Assembly: GCA_030248225.1 (NCBI GenBank)
Contig: JASANE010025039.1
Location: 23,085-87,084, forward strand
Direction of reading: 5' to 3'
Origin: Trileptium ribeirensis
Lineage: Eukaryota > Nematoda > Enoplea > Enoplida > Thoracostomopsidae
Length of the DNA stretch: 64,000 nucleotides
The notes beneath the pieces were generated by a model. That model searched no databases. It was not told the DNA's origin and was given only the letters and a program-made list of their open reading frames with translations. The position numbers and the translations under genes were made by a program. Shown here one piece after another: positions 12,401-22,651 of the stretch (position 1 is its first letter; each line of letters begins with the position of its first letter).

Positions 12401-13650
12401 CAGAATTTCCAAAATTTATACACCCCCTGGAAAATGAAACTTTTCTTACGCTGAGTCAACTTTATGAAATCCTTCGTTACGTATCCAAATCTCCCACACA
12501 ATATCTATGTACAAAGCATAACTGCCAGCCTTCTGCGTGTCAGGACAGATCCCCCTAAGTTCGAATTTAAAAGAAACCCCCTTTTTGAACTTTGATGAAG
12601 ATCCTGCATTCTACCTCAGTCCATCCCGACACACAGAGCATATAAAACTTCCATTTGACCTTCGCAACAAATATTGAATCATTATATATATATACACTTT
12701 GTTCCGGGATGCGCACCGGAATCGACCCTAGGGCACCTAATCAACAAACTTTATCCAGCCGGATTGAAATAAAACGCGAACTCTCTCTCCCCCTTGTCCC
12801 CGGTCGATTCGACTACGCATCCGTGCCGATTTCCAATACAAATCAATTATACAATGACATAACGTTATCATTTATGAATTGACAGTGACCCTGGGCTCGA
12901 TCGGATACCTCCACAGTAGAATTTTGATTCAATTTTGGTGCGTAATCACCCCGCGCACCTCGGGTTGGTGGAGCGTGATTACACATTTTTAACACAAGTA
13001 TAACATTTATTTTATTCAATACATTTATCAATAACACGTCAATAGATCCCGGGATCACGCTCCACCGGTATCCGACCGCCCTTTATACGCTAAATTTTGA
13101 GGCCTTTTGGCCTAGTTTCGACTATTTAGAATTTGGTATAAAAAAACTCGGGCTGTTACACACACACAACACATACTGTGTATTTCAAAACTTAATATAG
13201 TGGACACATATTTGCTTATCGAAATAAACATTGACTAAAATTAGGTTGCAACAGTATATTGTGTACAATATTGTGGTAATAATACTAGCCTGTCCACAGC
13301 TTTCCCAGATGCGGCGGGGCAGATCTGGATTTATAGATAAGGAAAGCAATTGATTTTGCCTGTTGAAATGTGGCTAGACATCTTTATATCTTCCAGGCAT
13401 GTTGATAGTATTATGACTATTTTTTAAAATCCCTGATGCTTTTGGAACGCAAAATGCTTTGATCCCAGTCTTCCCCAGGCAGTGTCAGGTACGCGTATAA
13501 AATTGTTTTTGCAGCTGAATGGATAATTGACTCGGGCCCGAAATTCGGCACCGGCCGGGTGGCCACGTCTCCCACGCCCATCCCTTAGTGCTCCATCGGA
13601 GGGGGTAATCTTTGGGGCCGTATATTCATTTTAAGGGAAATTTTTTATTA
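9478..13650. other. GC-richer region without recognised genes
   Basis: About 4 kb with visibly more C/G than the flanks, for example the runs around 9480-9780 and 11200-11350. Many short ORFs occur on both strands (11170-11400 plus, 11095-11379 minus and others), none with a recognisable domain or a long open frame. The base composition resembles that of the non-coding stretches at 45.4-49.5 kb and 57-64 kb. An ancient transposon body or untranslated LTR/LINE sequence is possible but not demonstrated. Confidence 0.4.
12899..13072. repeat. Imperfect inverted repeat, about 170 bp
   Basis: GGTGGAGCGTGAT (near 12968) is matched by ATCACGCTCCACC (near 13049). Further out, TCGGATACC (near 12900) is matched by GGTATCCGA (near 13063). 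The partly nested arms suggest a small hairpin element or palindromic relic. Confidence 0.5.
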
Positions 13651-15109
13651 GGGAATCAATTTTTTCGTATTTTGTATAGTTATATTATATTAGGTATAAG
13701 ACTCTAGCAAAAAGGCAAGGCTTTAATCCAATAATATAATATAAATAGTAAAATTAATAATTTTTAAATGTATAATATATAATACGAGGAAACAGGAATT
13801 TTGGAGAATAATCAGTCGTGCATTTAGTTTAGCAAAGGCAGCCTACAGAATATCGTGGCCCACATTTCATAATCTTTATAATTATGGACAGCTTACTGAA
13901 TATGGTGGTCCATATCCCTCATTTTGGACACACCGTAATTAAAGTGCTGCTTAATTGCAGTACGTACTGCGTGTTGGAGGTGTCCTGTCATGTTAAACGT
14001 AAATCTTGATGTCTGCTTCGCTCTGTGCTCTCAAACTACCCGTGTTCTATAATTAGTGAATGCGAGTAGGCCGTAAAGTTGTTTCTACATTTCAACTTCG
14101 ATTGCGTTGGTCTATATGCATATGAGAAAAAATCGTAAGATATCTAAGCTTAACGTGTGATGGACCATGAATTATCTATGTTTCAGTCCGAGAAATTTAT
14201 ATCTTTTTATTATGGTCCATTTTAGTAGCCCAGTAGATTACTATGCCTGTTTGAGTTTATGTTTACAATCTGATCGTATTGCTATTCTTTAGCTATACAA
14301 AATATTCACTGCTACAGTACAGCGTTATCCAGTATTCCCTAAACAAGCCAACGAAATAAGCTCATGGTAAGCGCGGCTGCTTCAATCTGTTCTGTGTAGC
14401 ATTGATGTGGAACTCAGTGATTAATAGCAAAGGTTGGCTTTAGGCTTGACATTGCGTTGTTCAAACTTTTATTCATGCCATAATTAAAATACAATTACAG
14501 CACCTAGAGGCGATTAGATTTCTCAGATAATAGCTGCTGCTTATCTCTGAAAGTTATCCGTTGTTAGTTAATTTAGTTTGACGTCATTCGAAGTTTACTC
14601 AAATGACTTCCAATAAATCTTGTGCCGTTCTTTGGCGCCAGTATGCGTGGCTCAGACGGCTGAAAGAATGTTCGAAACTAAACGAATCATTTGTCAACTA
14701 ACAAAAAGCATTTATTATCGGCTAAAGGTCGTGCAAATGGTCATGTTTTTCCACCGACTGTTAAATGTTTGTACATTTAAAAATGCCGTTCTACGCAATA
14801 CCGAGGAGGGACCATATAACTCTGCTCATCGTGTTAAAACAGATTGTTTATTGCCTACTGACCAATGGTGATCAATTTATTATCTAGTAATCAAGGAGCT
14901 AATTCTCGTGTAACTGATTATTACCTGAGTGCTATCGCAAACGGCGCGCCACTGCGTTGGTGCTGCGGCATTTGCGTAAATAAACAAACCCCGTTAGAAT
15001 AACTTGGAATGGTATTGTGTTTTTGTAAATAGCATTTCATTTTCATGTGTAACAGTGTTTGCGCGTTATTAGGTGCACAATGGGCTTTTTAATTTTGTCG
15101 AAAGTGCGC
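13651..15109. other. AT-rich sequence, no supported gene
   Basis: Very AT-rich around 13640-13800. The only moderately long ORF is 14620-14871 on the plus strand, with no recognisable motif. No RNA gene was recognised. Confidence 0.4.
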
Positions 15110-15167
15110 GGCTTCTGCGGTTGTCGTGATTTGGCTTCTGCGGTTGTCGTGATTTGGCTTCTGCGGT
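15110..15167 (+). repeat. 23-bp tandem repeat, 2.5 copies
   Basis: Two identical 23-bp units (GGCTTCTGCGGTTGTCGTGA plus TTT) at 15110-15132 and 15133-15155, followed by a 12-bp partial third copy. Confidence 0.85.
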
Positions 15168-16010
15168 CGACCTGGCACTATGTCGTATTATCAGAACATA
15201 GTGGAGATTGTGTGTTGCAGGGGTGAAAGCTTTAAAATTCCGGCTGTGCGTTTTATCGGCCATAGCTCGGGAAAGACTTAACCGATTTTCATGATCTTGG
15301 GCTCATTCGAAGTAGCATACGATTTTCCGTTTACATCTACGACCGTTTTTTATTTGGGATCTTGTTCCGGGGCCAAAATATGGGGTTTTAACCCATTTTA
15401 TTACCCTTCACTGAAGCACGATTATTTTTATCAATAATTCCGAATTTTGTTCTGGTTGGTTTTATTTCATAGTAAAATGATAAATGCCGACGCCTTTTTT
15501 GCTTTGCGATTAAGGCTCCGGGTCTAGTGTTATGAAGTTGCAGGTATGGCACTGTAACGAGATAGCTGGAATTCGGTGGTTGCAGTGTTTTGGCTACGAT
15601 TTGTTGGAAGTTTACGCTTCGAGTGGATTTTGCAAATTTCTGTGTGTTGAAACATTGTGTGGGTTTTTTTAGAAAAAAACAAGAAAGAATTGTTTTACTG
15701 AGATATTTCTTTGAAGTTGAAACTTTTGCAAATTGTAAAATGTCAGAAGTTTTGTTTATAGTTATGAGCTATTTAAACTCATGTAGATCGTGCTTTTGCG
15801 CTCAGTGTTCAGCTTAGTTTGAAGTCGCATTAAAACGAATGGTTTTACGTGTTTTATTCATCATCACTACAATCAGTCGTCGCTTATAGTCTGCGGACGG
15901 TACATTGTTGCCGGCTGCGTGTTTATTGCTTACGTGTTCAAAGGTTCGGCCAGTACCGTTCGGGTTTCGAGGCTTTTCGTAACTATTGGCGGACTACCCC
16001 GGCTGCTACG
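15168..16010. other. Upstream flank or 5' LTR of the gypsy-like element
   Basis: No convincing gene. The ORFs at 15590-15817 and 15849-16310 are probably chance; the second is largely generated by the tandem repeat at 16011-16211. The 5' LTR of the element probably lies partly here, but its start could not be placed because no 3' LTR copy was found for comparison. Confidence 0.35.
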
Positions 16011-16211
16011 CGGACGGGTGTAGGCTGCGCTATCGGCAACAAAACAAACTTGCTCTGCGGACATACTCGTTTGCTTTCGCGGACGGGTGCGGCTGCTGCA
16101 ATACTAGATATTGCTGCTCGGACGTGCTCGTTTGCTTTCGCGGACGGGTGCGTTTGTTACTCGACTAGATCAAACAATTCGGACGTGCTCGGTTGCTACA
16201 GCGGACGGGCG
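16011..16211 (+). repeat. 61-bp minisatellite inside the probable 5' LTR
   Basis: The word CGGACGGGTG (last copy CGGACGGGCG) recurs at 16011, 16080, 16141 and 16202, giving spacings of 69, 61 and 61 bp. Between copies the words CTCGTTTGCTTTC or GACGTGCTCG also recur. The array lies immediately upstream of the primer-binding site, so it should be within the LTR, perhaps in its U3 or R part. Confidence 0.75.
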
Positions 16212-16247
16212 CGTCTGTCACAGACCTGTATAACCGGCGCGTTACAT

Positions 16248-16305
16248 TGGTGGCAACGGAGGGATTCGAACCCTCGCCTCCGAAGAGACTGGTGCCTAAA
16301 ACCAG
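16248..16305 (+). promoter_or_regulatory. Extended primer-binding site, complement of tRNA-Leu(UAG) 3' half
   Basis: Begins TGGTGGCAACGG directly after a CA-ending LTR-like sequence plus one T (CA at 16245-16246). Read on the minus strand, the 58 bases give a CCA end, the 3' acceptor strand, a T arm with a TTCGAAT loop, a long variable arm (typical of Leu or Ser tRNA), and a complete 5-bp anticodon stem (ACCAG with CTGGT) around a 7-base loop TTTAGGC, whose anticodon is TAG. No matching D arm or 5' acceptor strand follows, so this is not a tRNA gene. A usual primer-binding site spans only some 8-18 bases. Confidence 0.8.
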
Positions 16306-16404
16306 ATTAAAAATTCGTTGATGACTGATGACTGTCCAATAGTGGCTGACAGGGTCAAGTGCCCAGAGTATCACACACGGGTAGCACTTCCGAAGTAAAT
16401 CCGC

Positions 16405-17163
16405 ATGAATTCGACGGATAATAGAAAGTTGGTTGAACAAGACGCCGTGGTAAAAGGAAAGGCAAACTGTATCGACGGTAACAGCAATTCACGTCCTGTT
16501 TGTGATATCGCTACGGATGTCAACAAACGTCCATATGATTTCAGGTTTCTTTTTGTTGGGGACGAGCAGTTACAAAGAATGCCTGAAACACCAAGGACTC
16601 GAGTAATAATGCATGGTGGGCTAAAAATTCAAGACGTTGACGAAATTCTTGAAGGAGAACTACTTGGAAGAAAATCCGATTCAGTCTCCCGTATAATTAT
16701 TGTAATTCATTGTGGAGCATACAATCTGGTTCCGATGGAAGGAATTCATGGGCTAGGACGGCCGGATAGCTTGCAGATGGATCGCGTTATACGGAGAGCT
16801 GTCCGTCGGGTTGCCAGTATTATACAAGAAACTACGTGTTTGGTCGATTCAGTTTATTGATCTAACGTAACCGACCGACGCGACATACCAAGGCAAACGC
16901 TAAGTTATTTTCGGGAGCGGTTAAAGTTCCACGTGCAGCAACTTGGTGCCATTTCAACACGTTATATTGTACTGGAAAACGACCATCTTTTCGACAGTGA
17001 ATTTGGAATTCGAAATGTCACCTCAATGTCTCCATTGGTGCGTTACATTGGTGGTAACAGAGGGATTCATACAGCGGGTTCTAGCAACTCGCTGCGATTT
17101 AAAGATATAATTCTATATAGCGTGAGTTATCAGCTGACACGTCTGACAAGTCAATCAAAGTGA
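16405..17163 (+). pseudogene. ORF0, SGNH-hydrolase-like accessory protein of an LTR element
   Basis: An ATG at 16405 opens a frame of 252 codons, interrupted by one TGA at 16858-16860 (codon 152). It sits between the primer-binding site and gag. Its layout fits the SGNH/GDSL fold. A beta strand plus block I reads FLFVGDEQ at residues 49-56, with Glu54 where the nucleophile Ser would be. A glycine block reads HGGLKIQDV. Block III reads VIHCGAYNL at about 100-108, against the usual G-ND. A terminal GIH at 220-222 supplies the block V histidine. Loss of the serine suggests a non-catalytic or RNA/protein-binding role, or decay. The gag frame overlaps its last 43 nt in the -1 frame. The family assignment is my pattern-based inference; SGNH domains are known in ORF1 of some CR1/L2 LINEs. 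Confidence 0.6.
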
Positions 17164-18626
17164 CTGAAAGGCACCGCTTGTCGTCTGACTTAAGCCAAGC
17201 GCGGGCTCAGCGCGAAAGATACAGAGTCCTAGATCGTGTCGACGTTGAGTTAACTTCTTTTCGAAACGCTGTTACGAAACAGTTGGAGGAAATCTCCAAA
17301 GCTTTAGCCGATCACCGTCATTTGGTTGACCTCAACGCTGCGCAACAACGACATACGCAAGCGATCGCACCGCAGTTGGACGCAATACGCGAGGCTATAA
17401 TTAACCAAAACAAGGTGACCGCTGAAATTCAAGAGCCTGCTTTAACAGTTCTGCGGACATTGCAAAAAGGTGTTGACCGTAACTATACTACAGTCGTCAA
17501 CGTGTCAACAGTAGTAGACGAAATTCGAGCACAACAAGCAACGGCGTTGGTTAAAAGCGAGGAACAACTTCGTGTACCGGTTGTTCAATATAGCGATACG
17601 TTCGGAGAAGTCAACAAAATAATGAGCCATCGGGGACCTAATATATCAATTGTTCCATTCGGTGGTGATAAGAGCGAAGATTTTCAAAGCTGGAGGTTGA
17701 ATGAATTCGAAAAGTTTCAGGCGAACGGATGGCCAGAGGATAACAAAGCGGCGCTTTTGGGTGTTCATTTAACTGGGCACGCCAAGTTTGTGTTTAATGG
17801 CCTGACTAACGACGACATGCAGAATTACAATAGACTGGTCGCTAGGCTCGACCAGGAATTGATGACGGAACACCGAAGACGGTTTCTCAGTGATCGCTAT
17901 GACATACGAATACAAGGCGAAAATGAATCAGTGAGCCAGTACGCTCGCTCGCTTACTAAGTTAGCTCATTCTGCGCTAAGCTATATGACTGTCGATGCGG
18001 AACGGCAAACAAATTTGCGGAACAAGTTCATTGCCGGACTGAAACCTCGAGTACGCGAGGAAGTAAAAGTTATGGGACCTGGTACCATGACTGAGGCAAT
18101 CTTGTGTGCCGAAAGAGTAGAAACGAAGTTGATGGCGGAAAAAGATTTAGAGCCAAGGACGAATGTCGTTTCGCTGGGAACTGGAGCGGACGACACTCAA
18201 TGGGCAGCCCACTACAACAAGAAGTAATCGGTAACAAACAGTGACAGTGCTACCAAACAGTTGATGGAAAGAATGGACCAGTTGGAACGTAGTCAAATTG
18301 TGAATACCGTAACGTCAGCGGTACGGCCAAATGAGCAGGGAAGTCAGCAACACCGAGCGAATACGGTACAACGACGCGATATAAATGATTCAACAATGTA
18401 TGGGCGGCAGCGTTTTACTCTGTCAAATCGTCCAATCTGTCAGATCTGTTCAAAAGTGGGTCACATCGCGTTGTATTGTCGTAATTTCCCGCAACAGGTG
18501 CCAAGACAACAATACTGGGAGTTATTGACCATTTTACAGCGATTAGAGTCATCCACTCAGTCAGATGTGGTGGAAAATTTGGGTGAAACAACGAATAATA
18601 TGCCAGTGACTACGGCCAGAATTTCG
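17121..18626 (+). pseudogene. Gag of a Ty3/gypsy-like element (capsid plus nucleocapsid)
   Basis: Open from 17121, just after a TAG. The first potential ATG in this frame is some 155 codons in, so translation probably comes by -1 frameshifting from ORF0 or by a non-AUG start. The first 150 residues are hydrophilic and helical, probably coiled coil. The central part (about 17640-18150) has the Retrotrans_gag signature: an FGGD start, W residues, LTGHA, and FIAGLKPRV. A TAA at 18225-18227 interrupts it; the same frame resumes and encodes a CX2CX4HX4C zinc knuckle at 18438-18479. After the knuckle, the frame continues directly into the envelope-like ORF. No protease, reverse transcriptase or integrase sequence is present. 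The right boundary is approximate. Confidence 0.75.
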
Positions 18627-20352
18627 ACCAACAATGACAGATTGTCACGAGAATCGACTAGGATAAGACAAATAACGGCACGATCTGCATCAGCGGGTGA
18701 CATGGGTGGTAGTAGAACTCGGAATCGAAAAAATCTGGCTGCATATGCGAGTTCAACGACGACACTGAAATCACGTTCTTCAATATTGTCGTTGTGCTTG
18801 ATGCTATTGTTCATTCTGAGATTGGCAATAGGATCATCCAGCGATAACATCATGCGTATAAACCCACTGCTCTGTCAAAAAGAACAACACAAGCAGGTTT
18901 GGCGCATGCCAGATGTGCCGGAATGCGATGGATACCTTTCCAATAATACGGAAATTCCAGTCGATGTTGTACTACAATTATACCGCAGAAATATAATTCA
19001 GTATGTCAGTGACGCTTGGTTATGTTCAAAATCTACCGGAAAAGTCGAGACGTTCACATACTTTTTCAACGACGGGAACTTAAAGCGGTCTAGCACTCAC
19101 AGCCATTCAGTATCTGTGAGTGAATGTCAGCGAATGAGAGATTTAAAAGAATGTTCAGCTCGCGACGTTACTCTACAAGGAAATATATGGGCAAGCGACA
19201 ACAAGCTAAACTGGTATTATCCTGGCGGCGGAATACATTGCTGCAGCTGGAAAGTATTTCAAGCGACAAATTGTGTTTTATCTGCTTCGAAAGTATACAA
19301 GCGACACAGTTGTGCTACCATGGAGTCGACAGCTGGAGATGTGACACACTGTAAATACGATGACGGATCGTGTAGTTTGTTGAGTGGAAAGGTGCTCCTG
19401 TGGGCACCGAACAAAACGGAAAGATGTAATTCATAAAGTGGCGTGAGGTCCATGGCGCCATGCGAGACAAGCAATGGGTAGCGACAGATGGAACTTTAGC
19501 GCTAACCTACAAAGAAAACGCAGTAACTGTAGATTGCGATGGGCTGGAAATCCGTTTATCTGACCAAGGAATTCCATTTAGAGTGTTGTCTCGAAAGCAT
19601 GTAAACGTCAGTTTCGAAGCAAATAGATTGGTCAAGATGCTAGCAAAACAGTCAAGTCATCGTAGGCATCGCCGACAGTCCACAGATGCGTCGACAGGTA
19701 TCGTAACGCCTGAACTTTTAGCCGCTGGCTTACAAGCGCTTGAAATACATACCTATCGCTCGGTATCATTTGCTTATAATCATGCTATGATATCCACTTG
19801 TAATGTACTGCGTCAAATGAGTCAGATTATACAGGCGTTCGTTGTGGCGAATCCAACGTTGGCAATGAGGAAATGGTTGGGACATTCGAATTTGATAGCG
19901 TCTGCCGCAGGCGATTTCGTCGAAGTATGGCCCTGTTATGAATTAGTTGTTGAAGACTTCCATTTGTTGCCAATGAATACAATGTGTACTGTGGGATTGC
20001 CAATATCTTTTCGTGCAGGATATGAAACAAGAACAGGGTATTTCGACGCTCAGACGAACGTAATCACGCAATATACAGTAGAAAAGGACTGTAGTATGGA
20101 TAACGAAATTCCCATAACTTAGCGCAAAGGATCATATTTCTATAAAATAACAGGTACTTTACAACCGATAAGTACTTATCGAATATCGGACATGCACAAT
20201 TTTTTAACAATACTTAACGCAACGAAAATGTCAGACATTATTTTCCATCCCATCGTGATGTACCGCATGGATGAGCTGCGAAGCCATGTTACGATGAATG
20301 ATGTATTCCAGGCGTATCATCAGCAAATGAATATAATGAGTATGTTGCAGGG
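18627..20352 (+). pseudogene. env: Envelope-like glycoprotein, broken
   Basis: In the gag frame, a strongly hydrophobic segment at about 18769-18835, followed by small residues, looks like a signal peptide. A cysteine-rich ectodomain then runs to a TAA at 19434. The coding sense continues one frame over from about 19433, showing a single frameshift. A dibasic RRHRR stretch at 19661-19675 resembles a furin-type cleavage site separating surface and transmembrane subunits. A TAG at 20120-20122 interrupts again, and the frame resumes to about 20352, where AACCGGAAC repeat sequence replaces it before any membrane anchor. Cysteine pairs such as HCCSW are conserved-looking. The parent glycoprotein class could not be assigned: insect errantivirus-type and captured RNA-virus glycoproteins are both possible. 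This old copy cannot encode an intact protein. Confidence 0.6.
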
Positions 20353-20430
20353 AATAACCGGAACCGGAACCAGCAACCGGAACCGTCCATTTAAACCGGA
20401 TCCGGAACCGGAACCGGAACCTGGTCTTCG
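20353..20430 (+). repeat. (A)ACCGGAAC hexamer-like minisatellite
   Basis: Runs of ACCGGAACCGGAACC and variants, interrupted by a short unique stretch near 20385-20395, terminate the envelope-like reading frame. The same motif forms the core of family R1 copies at 21.4 and 22.9 kb. Confidence 0.7.
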
Positions 20431-20476
20431 AAATTTATATATAGTAAAAGATATGAAGGAAGAAATTAAGGTGTAG

Positions 20477-21236
20477 TCGACTTAAAATGCATTAAAATAA
20501 CTTTTACATTAAACTTAATGTATTGCCATGACATTATTGCCGCTCTGAAACTTTAAAGAGACTGAGGGAGCTAATAATGTTTATTTATCGATCAGTATGT
20601 CGTTTTATTGGACACCCAGAGCAAAAAATGGCTTCTACTATACACCCTTGCGTATACTGCGTAAAATTGAATGTGCTTACAACGCATAGAGCGAAGAATA
20701 AACGCTTTCGCTCTGTCCCTATTCGCCTCCCTTTACTACACATACGTTTGCTAGATGTTGTTCTGTAGGAAACTTGAAATTATTGGTTTATATGATTCAG
20801 GAAAAATTAATAGATAAAAAGTAATTTTCTGATCAGTGGTAAGAGCCACTGTTTAGGCTAGAGTTGGACAAACAGTGCCCGCCAGTTAGATGATAATGAT
20901 GATAACTTTCCAATCATAATGCTATAAATGAGACAAACTGTTATACTGCTCGCACAGTTTCAATAAATCCAGTTCATTGCCAAGAAAGCAGTTTTTGGCT
21001 GCGTTGTAGATAACGTTACTTCACTTTAATTTCGCCTGATTTACAAAGTTTACAAGCGCACTGGCTGGCGTTTGGCGCAATTTATATTAGCCAAGCATAC
21101 GCTAAGTACTTCTATGTAAGCCATACTTTGTTACCCAGTTGGACTGGCTTAATTCGAACGTAATCCGGAGACTTCTGAATGTGTAAAATAGTTGCTACAA
21201 GCATCGACTTGGTTTTGATTTGTTAACAAACTGTTG
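20477..21236. other. No supported gene
   Basis: No 3' LTR matching the 16.0-16.25 kb sequence was found here, so the gypsy-like element is truncated at its right end. A 32-codon minus-strand stretch near 20940-21030 looks protein-like but could not be tied to the DNMBP gene. Confidence 0.4.
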
Positions 21237-21475
21237 CAGGTTATTATGAAAAATTTCACTGAAATTATGTGTCCTACTGACGTTTGACAAGGCAAATTGC
21301 TTAGTAACCTTTTCTTTTGCTTGGTTGTATTGGATCTTGATCATTGTATAATATATATTACATATTTTTGGATCAGGATGAAGCAAAAATGTGGAAAATT
21401 TCAAACAAAATTTTTAAACCGGAATTCCGGTTGGTGTTTTTGCCCTTTGCCGGAACCGCAACCGGAACACGAGTG
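21237..21475 (+). repeat. Dispersed repeat family R1, copy with AACCGGAA core
   Basis: Aligns almost colinearly with 22652-22892 over about 240 bp. Shared landmarks, in order, are CAGGTTATTATGAAAAATT, CTTTTCTTTTGCTTGGT, TATAATATATATTACATAT, GTGGAAAATTTCAAACAAAA and CCTTTGCCGGAACCGCAACC. Differences are scattered substitutions and small indels. An ORF at 21297-21596 is a by-product of the repeat. Confidence 0.85.
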
Positions 21476-22651
21476 TTACCGCAGCTGGAAGTCCGTACCC
21501 CGAGGGCCCCGACGCAAGAGCAGCTACAAAAACGGCATCAGCCATAGTTCAAACAGGATTGTTCCGTTTTCTGTTCGGATTTCGTGTGGATTTTAGGCAT
21601 ATCGAGACTATCTTTCACTAGCACTCGTCAAAATTACTCGGTATGTAAACCTGTTACTGATGATCACCTAATCTTCAAAATCAGAACTAAAGAACACTCC
21701 TCTTTTATCTCTGGGGGATTTTTTCAAAACCCTCATGGGTACCAGAGATAGTGTTTACGCTTTTATTTCTAGTGTTTAGATACGGCATGCTAATATGACA
21801 CGTCCCAATGCTTCGGACAAATCCGCCACTTTGTATTTTGATTATATATTTTTTCATGCTAGTGTAATCGAACATAGTCTAGGTGTTCACAATACGAGTA
21901 CTCAGTATAACAATTTAGCAGTCAAGCGCTTTTAGCTAGAAATTGAGTTGATAAATGCAGATCAGTCAGATGCTTTTCTCTAACTTTTAGCAGTCTTCGG
22001 TCATCGCTAAGAGCCGGTATTATGTACACACAGTCACACGTATATTTCGTGCATTTATTGCATCACTTTGGTGATATAAACCAGCTGGGTTAAAACCTTT
22101 ATCACCTCATACATTTTGTAACTTATATACTTCATACAATTAGATTCAACATATATGATATTTAATTAAGGACAATTAAGTGAGATACATATACTTTTAC
22201 GGAAGTGCCGCGTTTAGCAAGATCCCAACTACTGTCGGACACGATGTAAGGAAACAATAGACCCCATAGTTTCACGTTTGGATTATGCCGGTCACATAAA
22301 TTGGCGTTTTTCTCACAATTGGCATAGAATTCCAGCATTAAGACCCAAGGGAAGTGGAGAATAGCATTTGGTGAGTCTGCACATTCTTCACATTGCTAGA
22401 ATTAAGGTGTAATTAAATTTGTATAATTCGAATCAATCGGGCATGTAAGTTTAGATTATCCTAGCTTATGGATTTACAATTTTATTATAGTCTGGTTCAT
22501 ATATAATATGGAACGCACCTCGCCACCGTTCGATGGATTTTATAGCAAGACGACGAACAATACGACAGACAATACAATTACCCTGGATTCTGACCCCATG
22601 GAAGGTATATTAAAAATACTGGTCATTAATTTGATTTAACAAGCTCCTGCA
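21476..22651. other. No supported gene
   Basis: AT-rich sequence between two R1 copies; no ORF with recognisable content on either strand. Confidence 0.4.

Noticed and set aside
16248..16305. tRNA-Leu gene
   Set aside because: Only the 3' half with the CCA end is present; the D arm and 5' acceptor strand are missing, and it sits at the LTR boundary, so it is a primer-binding site.
15849..16310. 153-codon plus-strand ORF
   Set aside because: Composed largely of the 61-bp minisatellite and running through the primer-binding site; no protein-like features.
20935..21035. Minus-strand protein-like stretch of 32 codons considered as a DNMBP terminal exon
   Set aside because: No acceptor compatible with the phase of exon 11 and no match to BAR or SH3 patterns.
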